The notes beneath the pieces were generated by a model. That model made no database searches. It was not told where the DNA came from and worked only from the letters and a program-made list of their open reading frames with translations. Below are positions 1 through 8,217 of a stretch of DNA of 34,380 bases, one piece after another. Origin of the DNA: Methylocella tundrae. Lineage in GTDB: Bacteria > Pseudomonadota > Alphaproteobacteria > Rhizobiales > Beijerinckiaceae. The position numbers and the translations under genes are program-made. Location of the stretch: positions 1-34,380 of the forward strand of contig NZ_CABFMQ020000091.1 in the NCBI RefSeq assembly GCF_901905185.1, given 5' to 3'. Every line of letters starts with the position of its first letter. Position 1 is the stretch's first letter.

Positions 1-128
1 TAAACTTGGCAAGCTCCGGATCAAAAACAAAACCGCGCCGGAAATGTGGAATGCGGTTCTTGCCGCTTGAGCCGGTTCGTGCTCCTGGCTGTTGCGCAGT
101 TGATTTCCGAAAGTTTGCACCACAACCC
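1..128 (+). mobile_element. IS edge: 3' end of a transposase gene plus IS terminus (left copy)
   Basis: Positions 2-70 read as the last 22 codons of a protein (ending EMWNAVLAA) followed by TGA, and non-coding sequence runs to about 128. The same 128 bases occur inverted at 34253-34380, so this is the end of a repeated element whose body lies outside the window. A transposase C-terminus is the natural reading, but the IS family could not be assigned from so little. Identity between the two copies stops sharply after base 128, which probably marks the IS boundary. Confidence 0.6.
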
Positions 129-178
129 TCCTACGAACGGTTGGATCTATTGAATCAGCGCGGCGCGCGAATGCGAAA

Positions 179-1426
179 TCATGCCCGCATTTTTTCGCCG
201 CGCTTTCGCAGGTTCGCGCGGATCAGGGCCATGAGCACTGGCCCGAGAGAGAATGACCCTGCCCTAGCCTTCTGGGTTAGGCTGCGCAGATAGCCGCCGG
301 CGCTGGCGATGGCGTCCCCGCGCTGCAGGATTGCGGCGAGGACGATCGCGGCGTCAGTCGGCCCGAGAATGTCGTTCGCCTCCTCCCAGGCGCTCGGACT
401 GACGCCGATCCAGGGGCGGACCCTTTCCGCTGTTGCGTTGAGGTCGCGCCATGATTTGATGCCTTCGGGAGCTTGCTCGACAATGTCCGGACAAGCGTCG
501 AGGACCATAGCGAGCGGAAAGGTCGCTTTCTGCTGCGTTGAGGGCTGTGGGGCCGATGCTGGAGGGTGCGTCGTTTCCGGTTGAGGCTCATTGGTCGCCC
601 CATGGCTTATCGGTAAGCCATGTTCAGATTCAAGAAAAAGGGTTTTGTTTGAATTTTGTATATGACGGCCATTTTGACCGTCATTGCCGGTCATTTTTGA
701 TGTTTTGACATGAGATTCGAGCACGTCGCGGATCTCATTCGCGAGACTTTCGAGTGCTGCGGCCAGAGGTTCGAGCATCTCAACAGTCGCCGTTCGCGCG
801 ATGCGCCCGCCAAGCGCCACGAAAGCCTTCCGAAAACCGTTCCAGTCGGCCGGGACGCCCTCATAGGCGCCGGTCGCAATCATCTTGTCGATGTCGCGCC
901 GGCGGATGGTGATGCTCTCGCGGAGCTGGCGCAGGAGAAGCTGCTCGGCCGCCGCTTCGGCGGCGAGCTGGCTGAATTCCTCGGCGCGGGCGACGATCGG
1001 CGTGAGGTCGAAGCCGAAGGCCTCGGCGATCTCGCCCCCCTCCCCTTTCCGGGCGTAGCGCTTTCCATTGGCGCTGTCGCGGCGAAGAATGATCCCTAGT
1101 GTGACAAGGATCGCCAGGTGCCGGCGCAGAGTTTTCTCCGCCATGCCGCCCGCCCGCTGCGCAAGCGCCCTGTTCGACGGAAAGACGATGATCGGCTTTT
1201 CGCCTGTGAGCGTATCCGGGCGATAAAACGACAGCAGCGCCTTCAGAACGGCGAGCGTCCGGTCTGAGAGGCCGAGCGCCGCCATGGCTGCGCAGATGTC
1301 GTCAAAGACCAGCCATTTCCGCACGAGGGCGTCGGGCGCGCATTCATTGGCGACAATCTGGGCCTGCGTTTGCGCAAGCGTGTACGGCCGCCGCCCGAAG
1401 GGCGTCGTTGAGAGGGATAATTGCAT
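179..1426 (-). CDS. repC: Plasmid replication initiator RepC
   Basis: This 415-residue protein is the initiator of repABC replicons and binds the origin, which in this family lies inside repC itself. The N-terminus has the family signature STTPFGRRP (residues 6-14), followed by winged-helix DNA-binding sequence with PSNRALAQRAGGMAEKTLRRHL and then TLGIILRRDSANGKRYA. The length is normal for RepC (about 400-430). It is the last gene of the minus-strand repA-repB-repC operon, but it is separated from repB by an unusually long 938-base gap holding two antisense RNA loci. Those RNAs, transcribed from the opposite strand just upstream of its start, probably repress its translation or transcription and set copy number. 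The ATG at 1426 is chosen because it begins MQLSLSTTPFG, typical of the family. Confidence 0.95.
   Translation of the reverse strand: MQLSLSTTPFGRRPYTLAQTQAQIVANECAPDALVRKWLVFDDICAAMAALGLSDRTLAVLKALLSFYRPDTLTGEKPIIVFPSNRALAQRAGGMAEKTLRRHLAILVTLGIILRRDSANGKRYARKGEGGEIAEAFGFDLTPIVARAEEFSQLAAEAAAEQLLLRQLRESITIRRRDIDKMIATGAYEGVPADWNGFRKAFVALGGRIARTATVEMLEPLAAALESLANEIRDVLESHVKTSKMTGNDGQNGRHIQNSNKTLFLESEHGLPISHGATNEPQPETTHPPASAPQPSTQQKATFPLAMVLDACPDIVEQAPEGIKSWRDLNATAERVRPWIGVSPSAWEEANDILGPTDAAIVLAAILQRGDAIASAGGYLRSLTQKARAGSFSLGPVLMALIRANLRKRGEKMRA
630..716. other. Probable oriV inside repC
   Basis: An AT-rich stretch interrupts the GC-rich repC gene. It contains the inverted repeat ATGACGG (662-668) / CCGTCAT (678-684), followed by a further CCGGTCAT copy, giving a small set of TGACCGG-like repeats. 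In characterised repABC plasmids the origin lies within repC in an AT-rich patch, so this is the best candidate here. The assignment is by position and composition only. Confidence 0.45.
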
Positions 1427-1481
1427 GGTCTTTGCCTTTCTTCGGGCAAAAGAAAAGCGTTCGCTGAAACGGCGTTTGGCC

Positions 1482-1570
1482 TTGACAAAAAACGGCTGGA
1501 AGCGCTATCTTGAAATTGTCAGTTTAGAGGATAGGGCTTCCGGAGCGGCGACGTTTCGGGGGCTTTTTCT
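1482..1570 (+). ncRNA. Counter-transcribed RNA (incompatibility ctRNA) copy 1, with promoter
   Basis: On the plus strand, opposite to repC, a sigma-70 promoter TTGACA (1482-1487), 18 bases, TATCTT (1506-1511) would start an RNA near 1518. It ends in the stem GCTTCCGG (1536-1543) / TCGGGGGC (1556-1563), with G-U pairs, followed by TTTTT. That gives a transcript of roughly 50 nucleotides ending in a rho-independent terminator, the size and position of the small antisense RNA of repABC plasmids. By analogy it would repress repC. Confidence 0.65.
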
Positions 1571-2090
1571 TTGCCTTAATGTCTCCTGATGGATGGATTG
1601 GGTACGCGGTTCACTCCTCCGCGCAGCACCTTGATGCTGCGAAGAACTATTTGGCTGGACCTGGCAGGCTCAGAGATTTGTCGCCGGCGGCCGGTCTCAC
1701 CTGAAATCTCATTTTGAAGCTCCCGTGCTATGGGCGCCTCGCGCGAACGCCGAGATGCATTGACGACGCCACCACGAATCGGCAGCGGCCGGGCGCCAGG
1801 TGTCCGGCTTCGCTTTGCGAACGAGAAGCGACCTGACGAAATAATAAGATGTCGGAATTTGCAGGGAGAATGAGAGGCGGGATCCCGCCCCTGCCCTCGC
1901 TTCCGATGCGAACGGCAAGCGCCTTGCCCGGCGCACTCGGCCGATCAGCGCTTTTATTCGTCGGGGACTATTGGGCGGGCAAAATGCCCGTGCCCACCGC
2001 CCCGCGGACCTCTTTGGTAACAAGTTCTGCATGTTCTTCGCCTTGTCGCAGGCAAAGAAAATCTGCTCGCCGAAACGACGCTAAAGACTC

Positions 2091-2178
2091 TTGACTGTGA
2101 TTCGCGGAAGTGGAATTCTCTCAGCTGCAACACATAAGAGAGGGCTTCCGGAGCGGCGACGTTTCGGGGGCCTTTTTC
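2091..2178 (+). ncRNA. Second ctRNA-like locus, possibly decayed
   Basis: The same terminator block is present: GCTTCCGG (2144-2151) / TCGGGGGC (2164-2171), then CTTTTT. A TTGACT box lies at 2091-2096, but the expected -10 position is a poor AATTCT (2114-2119). The structural part is conserved while the promoter is weak, so it may be silent, weakly expressed, or a relict of the duplication. Confidence 0.4.
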
Positions 2179-2364
2179 TTTTGCCTAGTGTCTCCCGTTT
2201 GGTGCAATTCGTGGTTCAGTCATCTTCACGGCGCGACAGGTTGAGCAATTGAGTTTCGATGGTCCCGTCACGGGTGGGATGAAGAATATTGAGCTAACTC
2301 TCGCCGCGATTGAACAAGCGACGCTTGTCGGTACGGTGCGCGCGAAAGGCAACAGTTTCGGGCC

Positions 2365-3360
2365 TCAGTCTCCTGTTTGCTTTGTTTCCGCTTCCCTGAA
2401 CGCGCGATAGAAAACATCAAGGTTATCGGAGATGTAAGTTCCAAACTTACCAGCGTCCTTCGATTTGAGCGCCAGATTGAAGGACGCTCCGGTGTTTGTG
2501 ATCGTTGCTGCTACCGTTTTATCTGCAGGGGTCCAAGTTTTCGACTTCGTCTTTGTGGACTTCCGGGTAGAATTGGTCTTCGAAGTTAGAGAATTGTATA
2601 GGATGTTGAATCTCTCACTCGATTCCAGCGCTTTAAATTCATCGGTTTTGATGAGATCCAACGCCTTGTCTTGATTACCCGGTCTCTCAATCAGCGAGGT
2701 CAGCTCGATCCAGCGATCGCGGCCGATCGCTTTAGCCGCGCCTACTGCCTTGATAACCTCGTCTGGCATTCGCTTTGTCACCGAAAGCATCCGCGTGAGC
2801 ATGGGAGCATCGACTGAGAGCGAGGATTGGATAATCTGACGGCTGAAGCCTAGATCGAGCAACTGTTGCGAGAACACAGACTTCTCGATGAAGGAGAGGT
2901 TTTCGCGGGCCGAATTTTCCTGCCCTTGAGCGATGACGTGGTCGATGTCTGCAAGCTGCTTGACGACAGCGCGGACAGGCCGTCCGAGGTATGTGGCCAC
3001 TTTCACGCGCCTATGGCCGAAGACAACCTGGTAACGCCCTTCCGCGGCCGGATTTGGCCTCAGAAGCACGGGAGTGTCCTGACCGCGTTCCCGGATAGCT
3101 TCAAGTAGCTCCAGGAACGGCTGGTCGCCATCGTCCATGCGGTCGGAAACGAACGAGCGGTCAATGAGGTCCGTCTCGATCTCTACAACAGCAGCCCCCT
3201 CAATCAGCTTGTCCGCTTTTGCGGCGGCGGCAGCGAGAACCCCAATCGACGAAAGCATGGACTTGGAGGCACCGTGCATAGCATAGCCCGGAGTCGCCTG
3301 TTTCTCCGGTAGCTTGGCGTCCGCTTGCGTAATACCCAACAGAACATCCCGGCGGGCCAT
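2365..3360 (-). CDS. repB: Plasmid partition protein RepB (ParB family)
   Basis: This 331-residue ParB-type protein binds centromere-like parS sites and partners RepA in plasmid segregation. The ParB nuclease-like N-domain is seen around residues 85-150 (TPVLLRPNP, then RYQVVFGHRRVKVATYLGRPVRA), with ENLSFIEKSVFSQQLLDLGFS leading into the helix-turn-helix DNA-binding core. The C-terminal third is Thr/Lys/Ser-rich and then forms the dimerisation segment. The ATG at 3360 (MARRDVLLG) has a strong GAGGAGGGGG ribosome site just upstream and fits RepB N-termini. It lies 86 bases downstream of repA in the same operon. Confidence 0.93.
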   Translation of the reverse strand: MARRDVLLGITQADAKLPEKQATPGYAMHGASKSMLSSIGVLAAAAAKADKLIEGAAVVEIETDLIDRSFVSDRMDDGDQPFLELLEAIRERGQDTPVLLRPNPAAEGRYQVVFGHRRVKVATYLGRPVRAVVKQLADIDHVIAQGQENSARENLSFIEKSVFSQQLLDLGFSRQIIQSSLSVDAPMLTRMLSVTKRMPDEVIKAVGAAKAIGRDRWIELTSLIERPGNQDKALDLIKTDEFKALESSERFNILYNSLTSKTNSTRKSTKTKSKTWTPADKTVAATITNTGASFNLALKSKDAGKFGTYISDNLDVFYRAFREAETKQTGD

Positions 3361-3446
3361 TCTACCCCCTCCTCGTGGCTGGCAACCCATTAGGATCATT
3401 GGCAAAAATATTGATCTGTACGGATGACAATAGTCCCGCTTTCATC

Positions 3447-4625
3447 TCAGCGGCCCCACGATCGATGGACGAGGTTCGTAATTTCAGAATTGACAGCATC
3501 GAGTGATTCCATGGCTCTATCGTAGGTCGAGCGAGTGAACTGTGATTTCTCGACTTCATAGAGGGACTGCTTCGTCAGTCCTGCGTCCGAGATTGCTGTT
3601 GATTTAAGCATGTGATTTTTGAGCATCTGTTCCGCGAGCATGGATTGCATAAAGCCCACCATCTGCGCCTGCGGAACGTCGGTCGGCTCGAAACGCGTCA
3701 CCAGATAACGAAACCAATCCAACTCAACCTTCACGCCGGCTGTCTCGATCGTCATCAAGATTTCGCCGAGCATTAGCAGGAATTGGCTCATCGACATGAT
3801 GTCGAGCATCTGCGGATGCACGGTGATCAAAACAGCGGTAGCCGCTGTCAACGCTGTTAGGGTAAGATAACCGAGTTGTGGCGGACAATCGATAACGACC
3901 AAATCATATTGGTCATCAACTTCTCCTAACGCGTCACCGATCCGGGTATAGAACATCTTGCCCGCGTTCGACGCTGTGTTCTGTATCGCGAGCGGTGTGT
4001 CGTATTCGTACTCTTGCAGCTCCAGGTTCGCAGGAACTATATTGAGGTTTGGGAAATTGGTAGACCGGATCACCTCGGAAAGAGGTTTCCGTTCATCGTC
4101 GTAGCGAAGGGAGTTATAAAAGGAGAGGTTGCGGTCAATCTCCGGCTGGATCCCATGCAACGCCGTCAAGGAAGCCTGCGGGTCCAGATCGACAGCGAGG
4201 ACACGGTGACCGGTCAATGCCAGATACTGCGCGAGGTGAGCTGCCGTAGTGGTCTTGCCGCTGCCGCCCTTGAAATTCACAACGGCAATTACCTTGAGCC
4301 TCTCGCCACCACGGCGTCGCGGATTACGGTCTAAATCATCACGTAGTTTGTTCATCTGCTCCGCAGAATACGAGCGCCTACCAGTCGGCGACGTCAAAGG
4401 CTGGGCGCTCTTGCCCTCCAAATGCAGCTTTTTGATATAGGATTGTGAGACACCGACAAAACTGGCCACCTCCGCCAACGAGAAGCTCCGCAGCGTCTTC
4501 TGCGCATTCGGCGGAAACTTTTCCTGTCGCAGCATGTCAAGTTTGCGGGAAATCTCGCCGCCCTGATCGAGGATCGTTCGCGCAAAGTGAGTTTGCTGAA
4601 CTTGAGCGGCGGCCATAGCGATCAT
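3447..4625 (-). CDS. repA: Plasmid partition ATPase RepA (ParA family)
   Basis: This ParA-type ATPase of about 392 residues drives partition and represses its own operon together with RepB. An N-terminal DNA-binding region (FSLAEVASFVGVSQSYIKKLHLEGK) precedes the deviant Walker A motif FKGGSGKTTTAAHLAQ, the Walker A' region DLDPQASLTALHG and the Walker B-like VVIDCPPQLGYLT. Size and domain order fit RepA of repABC plasmids. The ATG at 4625 is preferred; an upstream in-frame GTG at 4670 would add 15 residues but has no support. It is the first gene of the minus-strand repABC operon, with a promoter and a dyad upstream. Confidence 0.93.
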   Translation of the reverse strand: MIAMAAAQVQQTHFARTILDQGGEISRKLDMLRQEKFPPNAQKTLRSFSLAEVASFVGVSQSYIKKLHLEGKSAQPLTSPTGRRSYSAEQMNKLRDDLDRNPRRRGGERLKVIAVVNFKGGSGKTTTAAHLAQYLALTGHRVLAVDLDPQASLTALHGIQPEIDRNLSFYNSLRYDDERKPLSEVIRSTNFPNLNIVPANLELQEYEYDTPLAIQNTASNAGKMFYTRIGDALGEVDDQYDLVVIDCPPQLGYLTLTALTAATAVLITVHPQMLDIMSMSQFLLMLGEILMTIETAGVKVELDWFRYLVTRFEPTDVPQAQMVGFMQSMLAEQMLKNHMLKSTAISDAGLTKQSLYEVEKSQFTRSTYDRAMESLDAVNSEITNLVHRSWGR

Positions 4626-4685
4626 CTTTATGCTCACAAATCCAATCAAGAACGTTTTTTTCGGGCACACGCAGAAAGTATCGTT

Positions 4686-4714
4686 ACTATTCTGCGATTC
4701 TCTTAGTCTGGCAA
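4686..4714 (-). promoter_or_regulatory. Candidate repABC operon promoter
   Basis: Reading the minus strand, TTGCCA (4714-4709) and AATAGT (4691-4686) are separated by 17 bases, about 60 bases upstream of the repA start. This is a reasonable sigma-70 promoter for repABC. It is identified by consensus only. Confidence 0.4.
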
Positions 4715-4723
4715 GGAGTATTA

Positions 4724-4742
4724 CGTTAACGATAGGTTAACG
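4724..4742. promoter_or_regulatory. Perfect dyad upstream of repA (operator or parS candidate)
   Basis: CGTTAAC (4724-4730), five bases, then GTTAACG (4736-4742) form a perfect 7-bp inverted repeat adjoining the -35 box of the repA promoter. repABC operons are autoregulated by RepA/RepB, and parS sites are GTT...AAC palindromes, so either role is plausible. It does not have the central GC of the common repABC parS consensus, so operator is favoured. Confidence 0.5.
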
Positions 4743-5500
4743 GCTTTTGGCGCGGCATCGAGAAAGACATCAACCGGAGTCCCCTGATCGTCTAGGAGTC
4801 CAATCTGAAATCAATGCCTGCCGCGTGATCAGAGGACGGGACGAATGACGGAAGAGGATTGCGGCAACTATGTTTCTGGCGTCGGCAACTCAGTTATGGC
4901 CGTAGTCGGCATCGTTAAGACACACGCTATGAAGGGATAAAAGGTGGCGGCCCTGAATGCTCGCTGGATGCAGTGCGGGGACGAACGCGCGTCCGCGCGT
5001 ATGGAGTAGCGCATAGCGCTTGCGGCTATTTTCTCGCCGGCATCCTTCTATGCGGATCGTTGGCTGGACGCTCGGAGCGAAATTGAAATTCTCAGCCCCG
5101 CGCTCGCAAGCTCGCGAGTCACTCTACCCTTTTTGGCGCACCTTATAAGCAGTTGAATACACTCCATATTCAACTTATGTGTACGGCTGACAATTTTAGG
5201 GCATCGTTGGCGGGCGCAAATCGTTATCTTGTGATAGCGCCGAATGAAGCCACCTTCCGGCCTCACGGCGCGTGAATTGTCGCAGGTGTTTTGCTTGCCG
5301 AACAGCAAAGTCACGTTTCATATCATCGTCCGTTTTTGACCCGAACGGCGCGCCTGTTGTTCTTTAGCCGCTCGCCCCCGCTTCAGGTAAGGATATTGGG
5401 AAGCAGGCCGAATTCGCCATTTCCTAGCGACGCCGCCTGATTCGCGCAGCCACAATCCCGCACGATTCGGGGAGAGGTCGCTGGCGCAAAAGTTCCTAGA
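4743..5500. other. Intergenic region, no supported gene
   Basis: This 758-base stretch separates the repABC operon from the first recombinase. One 88-codon minus-strand reading (5048-5314) lacks a ribosome site and any recognisable composition or motif and is not called. No IS end, RNA gene or strong terminator was recognised. Confidence 0.5.
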
Positions 5501-6499
5501 TCAGCCTTGCAGCTTCCCGAGCCGCCGCTCGGCGTCATTGTAATAGCTCGCCGCCTGCTGCACCGAACGGTGCTGCGATTGCTGCATCGCCTCGGGGAGC
5601 GACACCCCTGCCCTGGCCGCCTCGGTCAGATAGCCCGAGCGCAGCCCATGCGCCGAATAAAGCTTCGGGTCGAGCCCGGCCGCCGCCACACGCCGCTTCA
5701 GGATCGCATTCACCGCCTGCGGCGTCGGAGCCCTGTCGTCGAGCCCGCCCCATTGGTCGATCGCCCGAAAAATCGCGCCTTTCTCGATGTCGGCGCGCAG
5801 AAGCCATTCCCGCAGCGCCTCGACCGGACGCCCGACCAGAAGCACCCGGGCGTCGGCGTCGGCCTCGGCCGTCTTGGTGCGGCCGAGGCGGATCGAAAGA
5901 CACGGCAGCGCCGGCGAATCCGGCTCAGTCGGGTCTTCGAGGACCGGTTCCTCTTCGACAAGCTGCTCGACGCGAAGGCTCGCCACTTCGCTGCGCCGGC
6001 GCCCGCCGGAGGCGAAGGCGACCAGCAGCAGCGCCGCGTCGCGCGCATCGGCCAGCCGGTCGGAGCCGCAGGTGGCGAGCAGCGCTTCAAGCACGTCTCG
6101 CGTCACCGCGCGCTGGCTCTTGCGCATGCGCGGCCGCGACGTCGCGCGCACCGAAAGCCGGAGCGCAGAACGCAGCGCCGGCGATTTGAACGGGCCCAGC
6201 GCGCCCTTCCAGTGATGCAGCGTCGACCAGCTGGCGAGGCGCCGACGCACTGTCGCCGGCGCATGCGGCCTTTCGACCCGCAGCAGATCGCGCGCCCGCA
6301 AGGATTCCGCCACATCGGCCGGCATGCCGTGGCCTGGCTCGGCCTCCCGCCGCGCCGGATCCCAGAGGTGATGCGCGACGAATTTTAGCGCCAGCGCCTC
6401 CGGCGCCGGCCAGGGCAGGGGGCTGCCGGTCGACGCCAGCGCCCAGGCCTCGAGATAGGCGAGATCGGAGGCGAGCGCGCGCAGGCTGTTCTCGCCCAT
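5501..6499 (-). CDS. Tyrosine recombinase/integrase 1
   Basis: This 332-residue protein has the phage-integrase fold. A SAM-like N-domain (NSLRALASDLAYLEAWALASTG) is followed by the catalytic domain with the first Arg in ASGGRRRSEVASLRV, the Lys region RLGRTKTAEAD, the HGLRSG motif (His-x-x-Arg), the second His in QSQHRSVQQAA and the nucleophile Tyr in SYYND. All catalytic positions appear present, so it may be active. In-frame codons upstream of the ATG (SDVATLKHLAREG) also look like recombinase sequence but reach a stop without a start, so the 5' end may have been lost or replaced at the junction with the divergent PIN gene, with which it overlaps by 2 bases. Its target site was not identified. 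Confidence 0.85.
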   Translation of the reverse strand: MGENSLRALASDLAYLEAWALASTGSPLPWPAPEALALKFVAHHLWDPARREAEPGHGMPADVAESLRARDLLRVERPHAPATVRRRLASWSTLHHWKGALGPFKSPALRSALRLSVRATSRPRMRKSQRAVTRDVLEALLATCGSDRLADARDAALLLVAFASGGRRRSEVASLRVEQLVEEEPVLEDPTEPDSPALPCLSIRLGRTKTAEADADARVLLVGRPVEALREWLLRADIEKGAIFRAIDQWGGLDDRAPTPQAVNAILKRRVAAAGLDPKLYSAHGLRSGYLTEAARAGVSLPEAMQQSQHRSVQQAASYYNDAERRLGKLQG

Positions 6500-7020
6500 G
6501 CCCTCCCGCGCCAGATGTTTCAGGGTGGCGACGTCGGACGCGCCCTTGATCGGCGGCGCGCTGCTGCTCGATACATGCGTCTATCTCGACGCGCTGCAGG
6601 GCCGCACGCCCGGGGCGGCGGACGCGCTGCTGTCCTATCGGGTTTGCTATCATTCGGCCGTCTGCCTCGCCGAACTGACGCATGCCTTCGGGCGGCTGGA
6701 TCCCGCCCATTCCTCCACCAAAACGGCCCTCAAAACGATCGGCGACGTCATCGCCGACATTCCTGGACGGCGCCTCCACGCGCCGGAGAGCGCCGCCTGG
6801 GGCGAGGCCGGCGCTCGCCGGCGCGCTGTTTCGTCTGAGCGGCCTGCCACGCGGGGCGGGCCACGAGCGAAAACTCCTCAATGATGCTCTGATCTTTCTG
6901 CAGGCGCGGCTTCTCGGCGCCAGCGTGCTCACCGCCAATGTCCGCGATTTCGACTTTCTGAGCCAGCTCGCGCCGACCGGGCGCGTCATCTTCTACCGGC
7001 GTCCCAGCTCCGAGCCCTGA
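6498..7020 (+). pseudogene. PIN-domain (VapC-like) toxin gene with a frameshift
   Basis: The first frame (6498 to about 6810) gives LLLDTCVYLDALQGRTPGA and VCLAELTHAFGRLDP, which are the PIN active-site Asp and Glu regions. The second frame (about 6812-7020) gives LAGALFRLSGLPRGAGHERKLLNDALIFLQARLLG and LTANVRDFDFL, the remaining PIN acidic positions. The two halves join into one protein if a single extra base near 6805-6820 is removed, so this is a frameshifted gene or a sequencing error. The true start may be internal, near LLLDTC. It diverges from recombinase 1; similar PIN genes often neighbour integrases, so the pairing may be an old module. Confidence 0.7.
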
Positions 7021-7125
7021 CCCGTCCGGGCCGGCCGTCCGCGGCCCGCCCTGGCGCCCGACGCGAGGCGGCCTACAAGAAGGTCCCCGATCGAGGCGGC
7101 GTCCGGCGGTCGGGCCGGCTTTCGC

Positions 7126-7548
7126 TCAATCCTCCCAAGGGTTGAGCAAAGGCACGCCGAAGGGCGCAAAATCCTTGACGTTGCGGGTGACGAGCGTGAG
7201 CTCCCTGGCGAGCGCCGTCGCCGCGAAAAACCCGTCCATGGCGGAGAGCGCGGTCCCGGTTTTCCGGCTCTCGGCCATCAGGTCGCCCCAGCGCTCCGCG
7301 ACCTCCTGATCGATCGGGAGAATCCGGCCGCCAAACCGCGCCGGAAGATCATTGGCGAGCCAGGCGGCGAGCGCCGCGCGGCGGCGGCCCTCGTCGAGCA
7401 GGGCGACGCCGCGCCGGAGCTCGGCGATCGAGGCGACGCTCAGGAAGACGCGGTCCTCGTCGATGTCGTCGAGCCAGCCGAGGGCTCTGGCGCTTGGCGT
7501 TGGCCGCTGCGCCTCCGACAGCACATTTGTGTCGAGAAGGAAATTCAT
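7126..7548 (-). CDS. vapC: VapC-family PIN-domain ribonuclease toxin
   Basis: This 140-residue PIN-domain toxin is presumed to cleave RNA when not held by its antitoxin. Motifs in order: LLDTNVLSE (residues 4-12, first acidic residue), SIAELRRGV (Glu), SAMDGFFAATAL (Asp) and LVTRNVKDF (Asp). All four acidic positions of the PIN active site are present, so it appears functional. The ATG at 7548 overlaps the stop of the antitoxin gene by ATGA, a sign of translational coupling. Antitoxin-first order is typical of vapBC loci. Confidence 0.9.
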   Translation of the reverse strand: MNFLLDTNVLSEAQRPTPSARALGWLDDIDEDRVFLSVASIAELRRGVALLDEGRRRAALAAWLANDLPARFGGRILPIDQEVAERWGDLMAESRKTGTALSAMDGFFAATALARELTLVTRNVKDFAPFGVPLLNPWED

Positions 7549-7823
7549 AGGGCGACGTCGCGCGGCGCGTCGCGCTGGCGCTCGAGGTCGAGCCCGGCGC
7601 CGCGAAGCGGAGAGGCGAGCAGGAACTCGGCGAGCGTGCCCTTCCGGAGGGTCTTCTTCGCCCATTCCTCGGCCGAGACGATCACAGCGGCCGGCTTGCC
7701 ATTGCGGGTGATGAGCTGAGGCGAGGCCTGGGCGCGCTCGACCACTTCGGAGAGGCGCGCCTTGGCGCTGGCGAGCGTCCAGGCGCCGGCGGCCGGGGCG
7801 GCGGTTTTGTCGGGAGCAGGCAT
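7545..7823 (-). CDS. vapB: Phd/YefM-type antitoxin paired with VapC
   Basis: This 92-residue antitoxin has the Phd/YefM fold: WTLASAKARLSEVVERAQASPQ followed by ITRNGKPAAVIVSAEEW is the classic N-terminal DNA-binding half. The C-terminal tail (TLRKGTLAEFLLASPLRGAGL and onward) would wrap the toxin. The start is the ATG at 7823, behind a GAGG ribosome site; an upstream GTG at 7835 is less likely. It is coupled to the following toxin gene by a 4-base overlap and probably represses its own promoter. Confidence 0.88.
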   Translation of the reverse strand: MPAPDKTAAPAAGAWTLASAKARLSEVVERAQASPQLITRNGKPAAVIVSAEEWAKKTLRKGTLAEFLLASPLRGAGLDLERQRDAPRDVAL

Positions 7824-7836
7824 GGCGGACCTCACG

Positions 7837-7860
7837 TGACTATGATGACTATAATAACCA
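7837..7860 (-). promoter_or_regulatory. Promoter/operator of the Phd/PIN toxin-antitoxin pair
   Basis: Just upstream of the antitoxin are two direct copies of TGACTAT (7837-7843, 7846-7852) and a minus-strand TATTAT -10-like box (7856-7851) in an AT-rich patch within GC-rich DNA. This is a plausible autoregulated promoter, assigned by position and pattern only. Confidence 0.35.
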
Positions 7861-8217
7861 TATGCGCGCCGCGGCTTAACCGCAAGAGGCGACCGGGATG
7901 GACTCCAGAGCGGAGGCGGGCGCTACCCGGATGTGGCCCGGGTCCGGCCAAATGGGCCAGAAACCCGCCCGAAGCGCCCAAAATCCTCAGCGCGAGGCGC
8001 CCGAACCCGGCGGAATCGCGCCGCAATCCATCGCCATCGATAATCATCGTTTATCGATGGTGATGGCACGACGAAGTCGGCCCAGCGCTTCCTGCGTTGG
8101 CGCCAATAGGTTACGCAAACAATTATTATTTTCAACACGCTACGCCTGTTTCGACAACGTCGGCGAACCAAACGAAATCACTTTGATTTACCCCCTTTAT
8201 GGTGGCATTCTCACGTC
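7861..8217. other. Intergenic region between vapBC and mqsRA, containing a lox-like palindrome
   Basis: No gene is supported here. Plus- and minus-strand readings across it look like shadows. Its notable content is the palindrome at 8034-8060, described separately. An AT-rich stretch at 8110-8200 probably holds the mqsRA promoter. Confidence 0.5.
8034..8060. repeat. Lox-like palindrome A (10-bp arms, 7-bp spacer)
   Basis: CCATCGATAA (8034-8043), spacer TCATCGT, TTATCGATGG (8051-8060) form a perfect inverted repeat. It shares the core CGATAA-N7-TTATCG and the 7-base spacer with palindrome B at 10169-10197. Paired arms around an asymmetric 6-8 base spacer are the layout of tyrosine-recombinase core sites (dif, lox, FRT). 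It lies upstream of mqsRA, so A and B bracket mqsRA and recombinase 2. Confidence 0.5.

Larger units (their letters stand above)
1427..2364. repeat. repB-repC intergenic region with a direct duplication (about 1420-1600 and 2028-2210)
   Basis: The long spacer between repB and repC contains two related copies of one segment, offset by 608 bases. Both contain GCATG followed by TTTGCC- or CTTCGCC-like sequence, then a TTGAC box, then a 36-base near-identical block (from AGGGCTTCCGG to GGGGC), and then CTTTTTCTTT. The first copy abuts the repC start. In the second copy the equivalent start would read MQNLLPK on the minus strand (from 2032) and then diverges from RepC, so it looks like a relict repC start after duplication. 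The sequence between the copies (about 1610-2030) shows no convincing gene. Confidence 0.6.

Noticed and set aside
1709..2032. 107-codon reading beginning MQNLLPK in the repB-repC spacer
   Set aside because: Only the start resembles RepC; the rest is Arg/Ala-rich with no family match, so it is treated as a relict start within the duplication.
5048..5314. 88-codon minus-strand reading frame between repA and recombinase 1
   Set aside because: No ribosome site, no recognisable motif and an unlikely amino-acid composition; it is surrounded by intergenic sequence.
5507..6388. Long plus-strand reading opposite recombinase 1 (293 codons)
   Set aside because: It has Arg/Pro/Ala-biased antisense composition, and the minus strand carries the recombinase motifs.
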